The notes beneath the pieces are model-generated. The model saw only the letters and a list, made by a program, of their open reading frames with translations. It did not search any database and was not told the DNA's origin. The position numbers were made by a program, and so were the translations under genes. Source: Rhodospirillaceae bacterium (GTDB lineage Bacteria > Pseudomonadota > Alphaproteobacteria > Rhodospirillales > Casp-alpha2). From it: a stretch of 39,439 nucleotides of DNA. The stretch is taken from the NCBI GenBank assembly GCA_002686255.1, contig NZAZ01000003.1, positions 1-39,439 of the forward strand, written 5' to 3'. Below, piece by piece: positions 24,540-31,822 of this stretch. Position 1 is the stretch's first letter, and each line of letters opens with the position of its first letter.

Positions 24540-26282
24540 TCAAAGAACCTCCAGGCGAATCTCGCCCGTCCACGGTAGCTGGGCTTCGGTGGTGAATTCG
24601 ATCAACGAGCCTAAGCGGCCCGAACCATAGGCCCGCCACAGCGTGATCTCCCTGACCGCCGCCGAAGCGTCGGGCGAGTTCAAATGGAACGTCCTGCCGC
24701 CGCCCTTGAGGACGACACCGCCGGCCCCGGCCTCGGCTTCCAGGGGCGTGGCGAAGCGCCGGGTCACGAGGTGCCGGCCGTCGCCCTCCAGGGTGTCGGT
24801 TAGGGTCATGGCGTCGTTGGTGAACCGCCATTGCCGGCGCAGCGATCCCAATCCTTTGAAACGACCAAAGCCATGATGACCGAGGACGACCTCGTCGCCG
24901 CCGCCGTTCAGTTCCGGCGCCGGGCCGGCAATGTCACGGCGGAAGGCGTCGTCGTAATAGGGCTTGTTGTTGGGATAAGGATCGGTGCCGTCGACGGTGA
25001 CGGTATTGTGGACCAGGCTTGAGCGGTAATGGGCCGCCTCGCCGTCTTCGCCATAGGCGCCGCGACCGGGATCGACGAACACGGGCGTGCCGTCGAAATG
25101 AAGCTCGAAGCCGCCGGTATCCTGATGGCCGTGACCGGGGGCTTGCGGCCAGCCGCCGGGGGCCGTATGCCACAGCCCCGACCACGGGCCGCGGGAGAAA
25201 CGAAGCCAGCCGTCTTGGGCCAGTTCTTCGTTGTCGGCGGGGCGGGTTTTTTCTATCTGGGCCAAAATCGCCGCCCGGTCGTCATCGCCAAGCCCCGCCA
25301 CCCAGCCGCTTTCGAGCCCGGCCAGGCCCAACAGGTGTTCCGGCGGGCAGTCGGGCGAAATGTCGCCGACCAGGGGCATGCCGCCGGGAAGGATCAGCCA
25401 CGGCACCACGGCCAGCGCCTTGCGGGTGATGATTAGAAACGCTTCCTCTTCCGGACGCCCGTGCCGGAGCGCCGCCAGCCAGGCGTCGGCGTAGTTGCGG
25501 GCGACAAGCAGGTGGTAGTGGCTGGAGCCTTCGCGGAGAACGCCGGAGGGCATGAAGATCCGCGCTGCCTCCCGGTCCAGGATTTCCGCCCCCGCCCGGG
25601 CCGCCCAGTTGAGCCCCAGCGCCAGGCCGATGCGGAAAAGGCCGCGGCCGTTGTTAGACAGGTGGTTGGAGGTGTCGTGGTCGCCGAAATACTCCAGCCG
25701 GCGGTGGATTTCGGTCGCGTGGTCCGCCAGCAGCGATACGGTTTCGTCCACTGGCCCGGGCAGCCCGTGGATCCGGGCCAGGTCGAGGAGATTAATGGCC
25801 CGTTCGGCCGCCGTGTAGGGATGCCACGCCCAGTCCTTCCCGGGACGGGAAAAGGAACGGCGCCAAACGTCCCACAACGCCTGCGTCCAGGCGGCGGCGT
25901 TGGCGTCGAAAGTTTCCAGCAACGGCACCCAGGCGAACCGGTGCAGCGCCAGCAGGGTTTCCATATCGCCGTAGGAGCGGGTGAAGACATCCTTTTCCGC
26001 CCCCGGTTCGAGCCTGAGGGTCAACCCCGGCAGCGGTAGTTCGATGGACTCCACGGGAGGCTCCGCCGGGGTTTTTGTCCCCAGGGGCTCGAAGGCTTCG
26101 GGCGGGGCCTGGGGTTGGGTGTCTTGGGAGTCCGGTCCCGGAACGCCGTTCAGGTAAGGCGGGCGGTGCGCGGCGAAGGGTGACGGCGAGGCGGCGCCGC
26201 CGGTGAGGCGGCGGACGAGCCACTTTCTCAGCACCGGATCGGCGGCGACCTGACGGGTCTTGCGGGCGAGGGAGGTGAACAT
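24540..26282 (-). CDS. Heparinase II/III-like protein (polysaccharide lyase fold)
   Basis: The 580-residue protein has an alpha-toroid-like N-terminal half with HDTSNHLSNNGRGLFRIGL near 202-220 and GVLREGSSHYHLL near 247-259. A C-terminal beta domain contains GHGHQDTGGFELHFDG at 383-398 and SSLVHNTVTVDG near 421-432. These are the conserved His/Asn/Tyr-bearing blocks of heparinase II/III family proteins. No signal peptide is evident; the N-terminus is basic and followed by a proline-rich linker at 41-77. Proteins of this type in glycan loci may cleave or edit uronic-acid-containing polymer. ATG 26282 heads the operon. Activity on a given polymer cannot be inferred. Confidence 0.85.
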   Translation of the reverse strand: MFTSLARKTRQVAADPVLRKWLVRRLTGGAASPSPFAAHRPPYLNGVPGPDSQDTQPQAPPEAFEPLGTKTPAEPPVESIELPLPGLTLRLEPGAEKDVFTRSYGDMETLLALHRFAWVPLLETFDANAAAWTQALWDVWRRSFSRPGKDWAWHPYTAAERAINLLDLARIHGLPGPVDETVSLLADHATEIHRRLEYFGDHDTSNHLSNNGRGLFRIGLALGLNWAARAGAEILDREAARIFMPSGVLREGSSHYHLLVARNYADAWLAALRHGRPEEEAFLIITRKALAVVPWLILPGGMPLVGDISPDCPPEHLLGLAGLESGWVAGLGDDDRAAILAQIEKTRPADNEELAQDGWLRFSRGPWSGLWHTAPGGWPQAPGHGHQDTGGFELHFDGTPVFVDPGRGAYGEDGEAAHYRSSLVHNTVTVDGTDPYPNNKPYYDDAFRRDIAGPAPELNGGGDEVVLGHHGFGRFKGLGSLRRQWRFTNDAMTLTDTLEGDGRHLVTRRFATPLEAEAGAGGVVLKGGGRTFHLNSPDASAAVREITLWRAYGSGRLGSLIEFTTEAQLPWTGEIRLEVL

Positions 26283-26322
26283 ATCCGGGGGGCGGGGCGG
26301 CTGGCCCCGCAACGGGGGCCGG

Positions 26323-26353
26323 TTTATATTGGGTCATTACCTAAAGGTGTCAG
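26323..26353 (-). promoter_or_regulatory. Weak candidate promoter of the heparinase-led operon
   Basis: On the minus strand CTGACA (26353-26348) and TATAAA (26328-26323) are separated by 19 nt, a longer spacer than ideal. Transcription would start about 33 nt before the ATG at 26282, within a divergent 105-nt intergenic region. A GC-rich hairpin (GGGGCCAGCCGCCCC) lies between it and the start codon. Confidence 0.25.
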
Positions 26354-26387
26354 ACAACGAAACGGGTCCGCCGGGGGGCGGAAAAAA

Positions 26388-27311
26388 ATGGCCGTCTCGG
26401 CGGACAAGCAGGATATCCAGGCGTTTTGGGGGGCTCTTTACGATTCCCTCTACGAAGGCGTCGACAAGGACATTACCCGCGAACAGTTGCTTGAGGGACT
26501 GGGCGCGCTGGAAGACATGTTCCGGCTGCGCGGTCACATGGCGGCGGTCGAAATGCCGCTCGACGGTCTCAAGGGCAAACGGGTTCTGGAGGTCGGCCCC
26601 GGCGCCGGCGGTCATTCGGCGTTGTTCGCCCGCCACGGCGCGATGGTGACGGCCATCGACCTCACCCCGTCCCGGGCCAAGGCGACGGCGGCGAAGTTCC
26701 GGCTCTTGGGCGTTGATGGGGAAAATTGTCGGGCCATGCAAGGCGACGCCGAGGCGCTGCCGTTCGCCGACGGTTCATTCGATATCGTTTATTCCAACGG
26801 CGTCCTGCATCACACGGCGGATACGGAAAAAGCCATGGACGAGGTGTTCCGGGTGCTCAAACCCGGCGGTCGGGCGGTGATTATGCTCTATTGCAAAAGC
26901 TCGTGGCATTACTGGATCAACATGTGGCTTTGCGTCGGAATTTTGAAAGGCAAAGCCTTCGGCGACAAAAACTGGCTCGGTAAGGCGACCGAATGGGGCG
27001 GCAAGGATGCGCAGACCGTGGAAAACCCGATCACCCGGTGCTACACGGCCGGCGGCATCCGGCGGTTGTTCCGCCGTTTCGGGAACCTGACCCTGCGTAA
27101 GGCGGAATTCTATTTCTACCTGATCCCGAAACTGGGCCGGCTTTACCGCCGCTGGCAGATCAAGCGTTACGGCACCCATCCCGGCGGCTATCTGGTCTAT
27201 GGCGAACCGTGGCCGATACAGTCTGCGCTGGAACGTTGGCTCGGCCGCTTCATGGGCTGGTCGTGGTTCATAACGGCGACCAAACCCGAAGGGGGCGGCG
27301 CTTCTCAGTAG
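26388..27311 (+). CDS. Class I SAM-dependent methyltransferase (Methyltransf_11)
   Basis: The 307-residue protein has RVLEVGPGAGGHSALFA near 65-81 as SAM motif I, an acidic TAIDLTPSRA strand near 88-97, and FDIVYSNGVLHHT followed by RVLKPGGRAVIM. These match Methyltransf_11-type O- or N-methyltransferases. The C-terminal ~120 residues hold a hydrophobic/basic region that may touch the membrane or bind the acceptor. The ATG follows a GGCGGAAAAAA stretch. It is the only + strand gene between two long minus-strand operons. Its end overlaps the convergent dehydrogenase gene by 7 nt. It probably methylates a sugar or lipid-linked glycan, but the substrate is unknown. Confidence 0.85.
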   Translation: MAVSADKQDIQAFWGALYDSLYEGVDKDITREQLLEGLGALEDMFRLRGHMAAVEMPLDGLKGKRVLEVGPGAGGHSALFARHGAMVTAIDLTPSRAKATAAKFRLLGVDGENCRAMQGDAEALPFADGSFDIVYSNGVLHHTADTEKAMDEVFRVLKPGGRAVIMLYCKSSWHYWINMWLCVGILKGKAFGDKNWLGKATEWGGKDAQTVENPITRCYTAGGIRRLFRRFGNLTLRKAEFYFYLIPKLGRLYRRWQIKRYGTHPGGYLVYGEPWPIQSALERWLGRFMGWSWFITATKPEGGGASQ

Positions 27312-28255
27312 TTATCGGGGAAAACGCCCCGCTCGGGGATTTGGTTTTTTTCCAGCCCTTCGATGGCGGCGCGGCCCATGGCCAGGATCGCCTCTTCGGC
27401 GCTGCCGCCGATGTGCGGCGAAACGATGAAGTTGGGAAGATTGAGAAGCTCGTGGTCCTCGGGCGGCTCGGTGGCGAAGACGTCGAAGGCGGCGCCCGAA
27501 AGGCGGCCGTCCTTGAGCGCCCCTTTGAGGGCCGTTTCGTCCACCAGCCCGCCGCGGGCGGCGTTGATGAGCATGGCATCCGGTTTCATCAACGCCAGCC
27601 GTTCGGCGGAAAGAATGTTCCGGGTCGTTTCGTCGAGGGGCAGGTGCAGGGTGACGATGTCCGATTGCCGCAGCAATTCCTCCAGCCCCACCGGCACAAT
27701 TTCGTTCTTGGCATAGAAATCGGGGAAATCGAGGATGTCGTTGGCCAGAACACGGCAGCCGAAGGCGCGCAGCAAAACGCCCAGATCCTTGCCGACATGG
27801 CCGCAGCCGACGATGCCGATGGTGCGCTCCGATAGTTGCCGGCCGACGTGCTGACGCCAGACGCCGTCCAAAACCTCGGCCCGGGCCTGGGGCAAATGGC
27901 GCAGAATCTGAACGGCGAAGGAAATCACCAATTCGGAGACCGAGCGCCGGTTGGTGCCGCCGGTCCAGCCCAGCTTGACGCCGGCATCGGCCATGGTGTC
28001 GAGGTCGATGGAATCGCACCCGACGCCATACTTGGACACCGTCTTCAGTTCCGGGACGGCGGCGAAAACACTAGCATCCAGCGTTTCCAGGGCCGTGACC
28101 GCCTTTTTATGGCCTTGCAAAAATTCAATCAGCTCCTCGCCGGCCAATGCCCGCCCTTCGTCGTTGAAGGTGACATCGGGGTAAAGGTCCGTGAGCTCCC
28201 GGCGCAGGATCGGATGGCGGGAAAACGAGCGCGAGCAGACGGCAATGCGGGTCAT
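27305..28255 (-). CDS. D-2-hydroxyacid dehydrogenase (phosphoglycerate dehydrogenase-like)
   Basis: The 316-residue protein has the NAD motif GIVGCGHVGKDLG at 147-159 and the catalytic triad of the family: R234 in NAARGG, E263 in FATEPPEDHEL and H281 in SPHIGGSAEEA. It lacks the C-terminal ACT domain of SerA. It would interconvert a 2-keto acid and a D-2-hydroxy acid with NAD(H). Its place downstream of a KdsB-like cytidylyltransferase and a HAD phosphatase suggests a role in making or modifying an acidic sugar or its 3-carbon precursor. This is inference. It starts 4 nt after the HAD gene stop and is last in the operon. Confidence 0.87.
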   Translation of the reverse strand: MTRIAVCSRSFSRHPILRRELTDLYPDVTFNDEGRALAGEELIEFLQGHKKAVTALETLDASVFAAVPELKTVSKYGVGCDSIDLDTMADAGVKLGWTGGTNRRSVSELVISFAVQILRHLPQARAEVLDGVWRQHVGRQLSERTIGIVGCGHVGKDLGVLLRAFGCRVLANDILDFPDFYAKNEIVPVGLEELLRQSDIVTLHLPLDETTRNILSAERLALMKPDAMLINAARGGLVDETALKGALKDGRLSGAAFDVFATEPPEDHELLNLPNFIVSPHIGGSAEEAILAMGRAAIEGLEKNQIPERGVFPDNY

Positions 28256-28259
28256 GGCG

Positions 28260-28964
28260 TCACTGTGGAATTACTGGGGTTGCGGCGATTTGACGGAGCG
28301 CCCGGGGCAGGTCCTCGAAGCGGTCGATCAGGGCGCCGGCGCCGATCTCTTCCAGGGGCATGTGGGCGTAGCCGAAGGTGACGCAGACGGACCGGACCCC
28401 GGCATCGATGGCGGCATGAATGTCGTTTTCCGAATCGCCGACCATGGCCGCGGTATCGACCGTGCCGCCCAGTTGCTCGACCACCAGCAGCACGTGGCGG
28501 CCGTCGGGCTTCTTGTGCGGCACGGCGTCGCCGCAGGAAACGACGTCGAAATATCCGTCTAGCCCTAAGGCCTCTAAGACCGGGGGCGTGGTTGCCGTCG
28601 GCTTGTTGGTGCAGATGGCCAATTTAACGCCTTCGGACTTGAAGACCTCCAGCGCCTCGATGGCGCCGGGGAAGACGACCGTCAACTCGGCCGGGTGCTC
28701 GGCATAGGATTCCAGGAACCCCTGCAGGACATCGTCGATTTCGTCTTCCGAACCGGGGTCGCCCGTCGCCGCCAGGGCTTTTTCCACCAGCACCCGGCCA
28801 CCCCAACCGACCATGTCCTTGGCCTCGTTCAGTATCAGCTCACGCCGGCCTCTGGTCTTGAGCACCCGGTTTACCGAGGCGCAGACGTCGGGCGCGCTGT
28901 CAATAAGCGTGCCGTCGAGGTCGAAAACCAGCGCCTCGAAGGGCTGGGCGTCGTCATTGGTCAT
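28260..28964 (-). CDS. HAD-superfamily phosphatase (phosphoglycolate phosphatase-like)
   Basis: The 234-residue HAD hydrolase has FDLDGTLIDSAPDV with nucleophile D15 and acid/base D17, CTNKP with T119, K152 in HKKPDG, and GDSENDIHAAIDAG with D177 and D181. All catalytic positions are present, and the helical cap sits between motifs 1 and 2. It resembles Gph-type phosphatases. In this cluster it may remove phosphate from a sugar-acid phosphate before CMP activation, the role KdsC plays for Kdo. The start is ATG 28964, 1 nt after the cytidylyltransferase stop; the longer frame lies inside that gene. Confidence 0.87.
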   Translation of the reverse strand: MTNDDAQPFEALVFDLDGTLIDSAPDVCASVNRVLKTRGRRELILNEAKDMVGWGGRVLVEKALAATGDPGSEDEIDDVLQGFLESYAEHPAELTVVFPGAIEALEVFKSEGVKLAICTNKPTATTPPVLEALGLDGYFDVVSCGDAVPHKKPDGRHVLLVVEQLGGTVDTAAMVGDSENDIHAAIDAGVRSVCVTFGYAHMPLEEIGAGALIDRFEDLPRALRQIAATPVIPQ

Positions 28965-28965
28965 C

Positions 28966-29739
28966 TCAGTATTTTCCCCAAAGCTCGTCGTCCTCGAGCG
29001 CCGCCTCGACCCGGGCCACGTCCTCGGGGCTGTCGACGGAAACATACGCCCGATCGGGCGCCGGGCCGATCCGCTGCGTGCGGCCGTTGTCGTAGATGCG
29101 GTTGGAATCGCAGGCCTCAGCGATTTCAAGCGGGCTTTCGGGCAGGCCGGTGAACCACTTCAGCATGTGCCAGCGAAAGCCGAAGATGCCGCCGACCCGA
29201 AGCGCGCCCATATGGGGCGAAAATTCAGGCGCATACGGGATCGGGGCCCGGGACGTGAACAGCACGTCGCCCTTGGTATCGTGAACCAGCTTGACGATGT
29301 CGGGGTTGAGGAAGGTTTCCTCGTCCGGGATCGGCACCGACAACAGGGTGCCCTCGACCTCCGGATCGTCGTCGAAGGGCTTGACGACGGCCTCGATCAT
29401 GTCGGGGCCCAGAAGCGGCTCGTCGCCCTGGACGCAGACGACGATGTCGTCGTCGCCGACCTCGCCGGTGATCGAAGCCGCCTCGGCGACCCGGTCCAGT
29501 GCCCGGGTGTGGGTGTCGGCGGTCATGAGGACGGGAAAGCCCTTTTCGTCCGCAAAATCCTTGATGTCGTCGTCGCAGGTGCAGATCCAGAGCCCGTCCC
29601 AGCGGTCATAAAGTTTGGCGCGCAGGAAACAATGTTCCAGCAGCGGCCGGCCGGCGATCGGGTGCAGGGGCTTGCCCGGGAAACGGCTGGCGGCCATGCG
29701 GGCGGGGACGAAGCCGAAGATTTTGGTTTTTTCAGGCAT
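28966..29739 (-). CDS. KdsB-like CMP-sugar-acid cytidylyltransferase, divergent
   Basis: The 257-residue nucleotidyltransferase has FVPARMAASRFPGKPL near 10-25, matching the CTP-binding motif of KdsB-type enzymes, and VQGDEPLL at 103-110. It departs from classic KdsB at the sugar-binding loop. The SGTDR block is RALDR (residues 79-83), and the usual HIGIYAYR and LE-LEQLR regions are replaced by HMGALRVGGIFGFR and LEIAEACDSNRIYDNG. Classic KdsB makes CMP-Kdo from Kdo and CTP. These changes suggest another 3-deoxy-ulosonic acid or related acid sugar. It lies 9 nt after the SGNH gene and 1 nt before the HAD phosphatase. It could still be a slow or second KdsB. Confidence 0.82.
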   Translation of the reverse strand: MPEKTKIFGFVPARMAASRFPGKPLHPIAGRPLLEHCFLRAKLYDRWDGLWICTCDDDIKDFADEKGFPVLMTADTHTRALDRVAEAASITGEVGDDDIVVCVQGDEPLLGPDMIEAVVKPFDDDPEVEGTLLSVPIPDEETFLNPDIVKLVHDTKGDVLFTSRAPIPYAPEFSPHMGALRVGGIFGFRWHMLKWFTGLPESPLEIAEACDSNRIYDNGRTQRIGPAPDRAYVSVDSPEDVARVEAALEDDELWGKY

Positions 29740-29748
29740 GCCGCCGTC

Positions 29749-30789
29749 CTAGTTGCCTATTCCTTGGCGGCGCAGCCATTCGGCGGCGGACTGTCCCGCC
29801 AACGCGTGACCCAGGGGCGACCAATGGCCGTCGTGGGCGAAATGGGTGGGCTCGAACCCGGCGCCGGTGAACGCCTTAACGGGGTCGATGGCAGGGATGT
29901 CCCGCTTGGCGAGCGCCGCCAGCATGCTTTGGCGAAGCTTACGGTAGAAGGCATCGCCGTCCCTAATCTCGAAGCGCGCCGGCACGACGAGCACCGCGAA
30001 GGGTATGCCGGCGGGCAGCGCGTTCCTGATGACTTCTATCTCGGCCGCCGTCCTTTTCGTGGCCGCCGCCATCCCCGAATCCGAAAGGACGCGGGTGTAG
30101 GTGTGTTCCTTGGCGATTATTCCGAACGCGCTCAGCGCATCCCTAATGAACCCCACCCGTTTCAGGCTGACGGCGAAAAAATTGTAAAGGGCGGTATTCC
30201 GGGTCAGGAAAACCTTGAGTCCCGTGGAGCTCGTTTTTTTGGCCGAGCGGACTTCACGCGCCGCCTTGCGGCAGTCATAGGCGGCGATATCGTTTTCCAG
30301 GATCAGGCCGACGATGACGGCGCGGGGACGCGCGCCGTCGGGCATTCGTGCCATTAGGGCCTGATAACCACAGACATTGGCACCCGGGCTGGCGACGTTG
30401 TATGTGGGGAAATTCAGCGAATGGCCGGCGACGGAGGAATAAATTTCCTTTTGTTCCACACCCCAGCCGAAGGTCATGGAATCGCCGACGAACCAAACAC
30501 TGTCCCGGGCCTTGTCAACGGGGTCCGGATTGCGGAGGCCGAAATCGTTGACCCGGATGTGAATGCGAAAGTCGCCGTTGTTTTGGGCGAAATAGCCGTC
30601 GAACCCCGGCCGCCCGGTGGTCACCGTTCCATGGTTTTGAACGTCTGTGGTCTGCATGAACCAGCCGCTGTAAAATTCCCGCCAGTGGGGCATAACAAGG
30701 CGGAGAACCCCCTCGGCGGCAAAAACCGTAAGAACGCAACCGAGCACGAGGGCAACGGCTATACCTTTTGCTGAGGGGCGCTCGTTCAC
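29749..30789 (-). CDS. Membrane-anchored SGNH/GDSL-like hydrolase or acyltransferase
   Basis: The 346-residue protein has one N-terminal membrane segment at about 8-32 and then a periplasmic-type domain. The nucleophile elbow is VGDSMTFGWGV with S104. The C-terminal HFAHDGHWSPLGH supplies D320 and H322, so a Ser/Asp/His set is present. Proteins of this layout, similar in outline to AlgX/AlgJ-type SGNH domains, add or remove acetyl or other acyl groups on exported polysaccharide. The start is GTG 30789, 4 nt after the upstream methyltransferase gene. O-acylation of the glycan is the likeliest role; esterase activity is the alternative. Confidence 0.78.
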   Translation of the reverse strand: MNERPSAKGIAVALVLGCVLTVFAAEGVLRLVMPHWREFYSGWFMQTTDVQNHGTVTTGRPGFDGYFAQNNGDFRIHIRVNDFGLRNPDPVDKARDSVWFVGDSMTFGWGVEQKEIYSSVAGHSLNFPTYNVASPGANVCGYQALMARMPDGARPRAVIVGLILENDIAAYDCRKAAREVRSAKKTSSTGLKVFLTRNTALYNFFAVSLKRVGFIRDALSAFGIIAKEHTYTRVLSDSGMAAATKRTAAEIEVIRNALPAGIPFAVLVVPARFEIRDGDAFYRKLRQSMLAALAKRDIPAIDPVKAFTGAGFEPTHFAHDGHWSPLGHALAGQSAAEWLRRQGIGN

Positions 30790-30793
30790 CCGG

Positions 30794-31822
30794 CTATTCC
30801 GCCTTCCGTCCGATGACGTCGAACAAGGCGCCTTCGCGGGCGATGGTGCCGAGCCACGACAACTGCGTCATCAGCCGCTGATAGGCGTTTCCCGGTCCGG
30901 TCTTCTCGAACAAGGATCCTGCATCTTCGCCGTCGGTGCCGAGGATGGCCGGAGAGCAATTCAGGTATTCGATGCCGTTGTCGCCGAACCATCCCAGCAC
31001 CTCGCCGATGGAATGCCAGGTTTCGTGGGGGTTGTAATATTGATCTTTGATCCAGATATCCGCCTTGCGGCTGTCCTGAATGCGGTTGCGGACGACGAAA
31101 TCGATATTGGGACCGAGGATGCCGATGACCTTTGAACGCGCCCAGGTGGGGATGCGGGCATAGCGGTTATAGAGGCCGACCATGACGATTCCCCCCGGCT
31201 TGGCCTTGCGGGCGATGGCGGCGAAGGCCCGCCGCGCGTCGAAGGTGTGGTGCAGCACGCCGTGGGAAATGACGACGTCGAATGACGAGTCCTTCACCGC
31301 CAGATCGAAGATGTTCATCTGCGCGAACCCGGAACGGGCCAGCCCGTTAAGCCGTTTGTGCCCGACGGCGAGGTCGAGGCTCGAGAGCGACATATCGACG
31401 CCCAGCACGTGGTTGTTGTTGAGCTGCAAAAAATGTGACAACTGCCCGGTTCCGCATCCGCACTCAAGCACGGTCTTGTTGTAGCCGATGGCCTTCAAGA
31501 GGTTGGCGGAAAAAGGGTTTTGGCTGCCTTTGCTGACCAGTTCGCCGAATTCCTCCAACCCCTCGTAATTGGGGAAAGGGTTTTCCTCGTAGAAGGATTT
31601 GACCCGGCCGGTGACGTCTTCGCCTTCGCCCTTCAAAGGCGCGTAGAGGGACGGCACGCCTTCGATGAAAGGAAAGGTTTCTCCGGTCTGTGGGCAACGG
31701 AGTCCGTCTTCGACGGGCTCCAGCGTGGCTTCATCATCGCCGCCCGGCGCCTTCAGGCACGCCAGGATGCGGTCCGAGAACATGGGCGCCGGGTCGGTGG
31801 AGGCGTGGGCCCTGGCGGTCAT
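30794..31822 (-). CDS. Class I SAM-dependent methyltransferase with N-terminal Trm112-like segment
   Basis: The 342-residue protein opens with an N-terminal segment resembling a Trm112-type small domain (LRCPQTGETFPFIEGVPSLY at 41-60), though its cysteine set is incomplete. The SAM domain has TVLECGCGTGQLSHF near 117-131, a GVDMSLSSL acidic strand and FDVVISHGVLHHT. Its start overlaps the carbamoyltransferase stop as ATGA, so expression is likely coupled. In this operon it probably methylates a sugar of the carbamoylated unit. The acceptor is unknown. Confidence 0.85.
   Translation of the reverse strand: MTARAHASTDPAPMFSDRILACLKAPGGDDEATLEPVEDGLRCPQTGETFPFIEGVPSLYAPLKGEGEDVTGRVKSFYEENPFPNYEGLEEFGELVSKGSQNPFSANLLKAIGYNKTVLECGCGTGQLSHFLQLNNNHVLGVDMSLSSLDLAVGHKRLNGLARSGFAQMNIFDLAVKDSSFDVVISHGVLHHTFDARRAFAAIARKAKPGGIVMVGLYNRYARIPTWARSKVIGILGPNIDFVVRNRIQDSRKADIWIKDQYYNPHETWHSIGEVLGWFGDNGIEYLNCSPAILGTDGEDAGSLFEKTGPGNAYQRLMTQLSWLGTIAREGALFDVIGRKAE

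Noticed and set aside
9409..26282. The idea that the glycan genes split a conserved heparinase-purH pair
   Set aside because: Many alphaproteobacteria have a heparinase-like gene next to purH, but the protein at 24540-26282 seems to differ from that subgroup in its motifs. I could not support the split from sequence alone.
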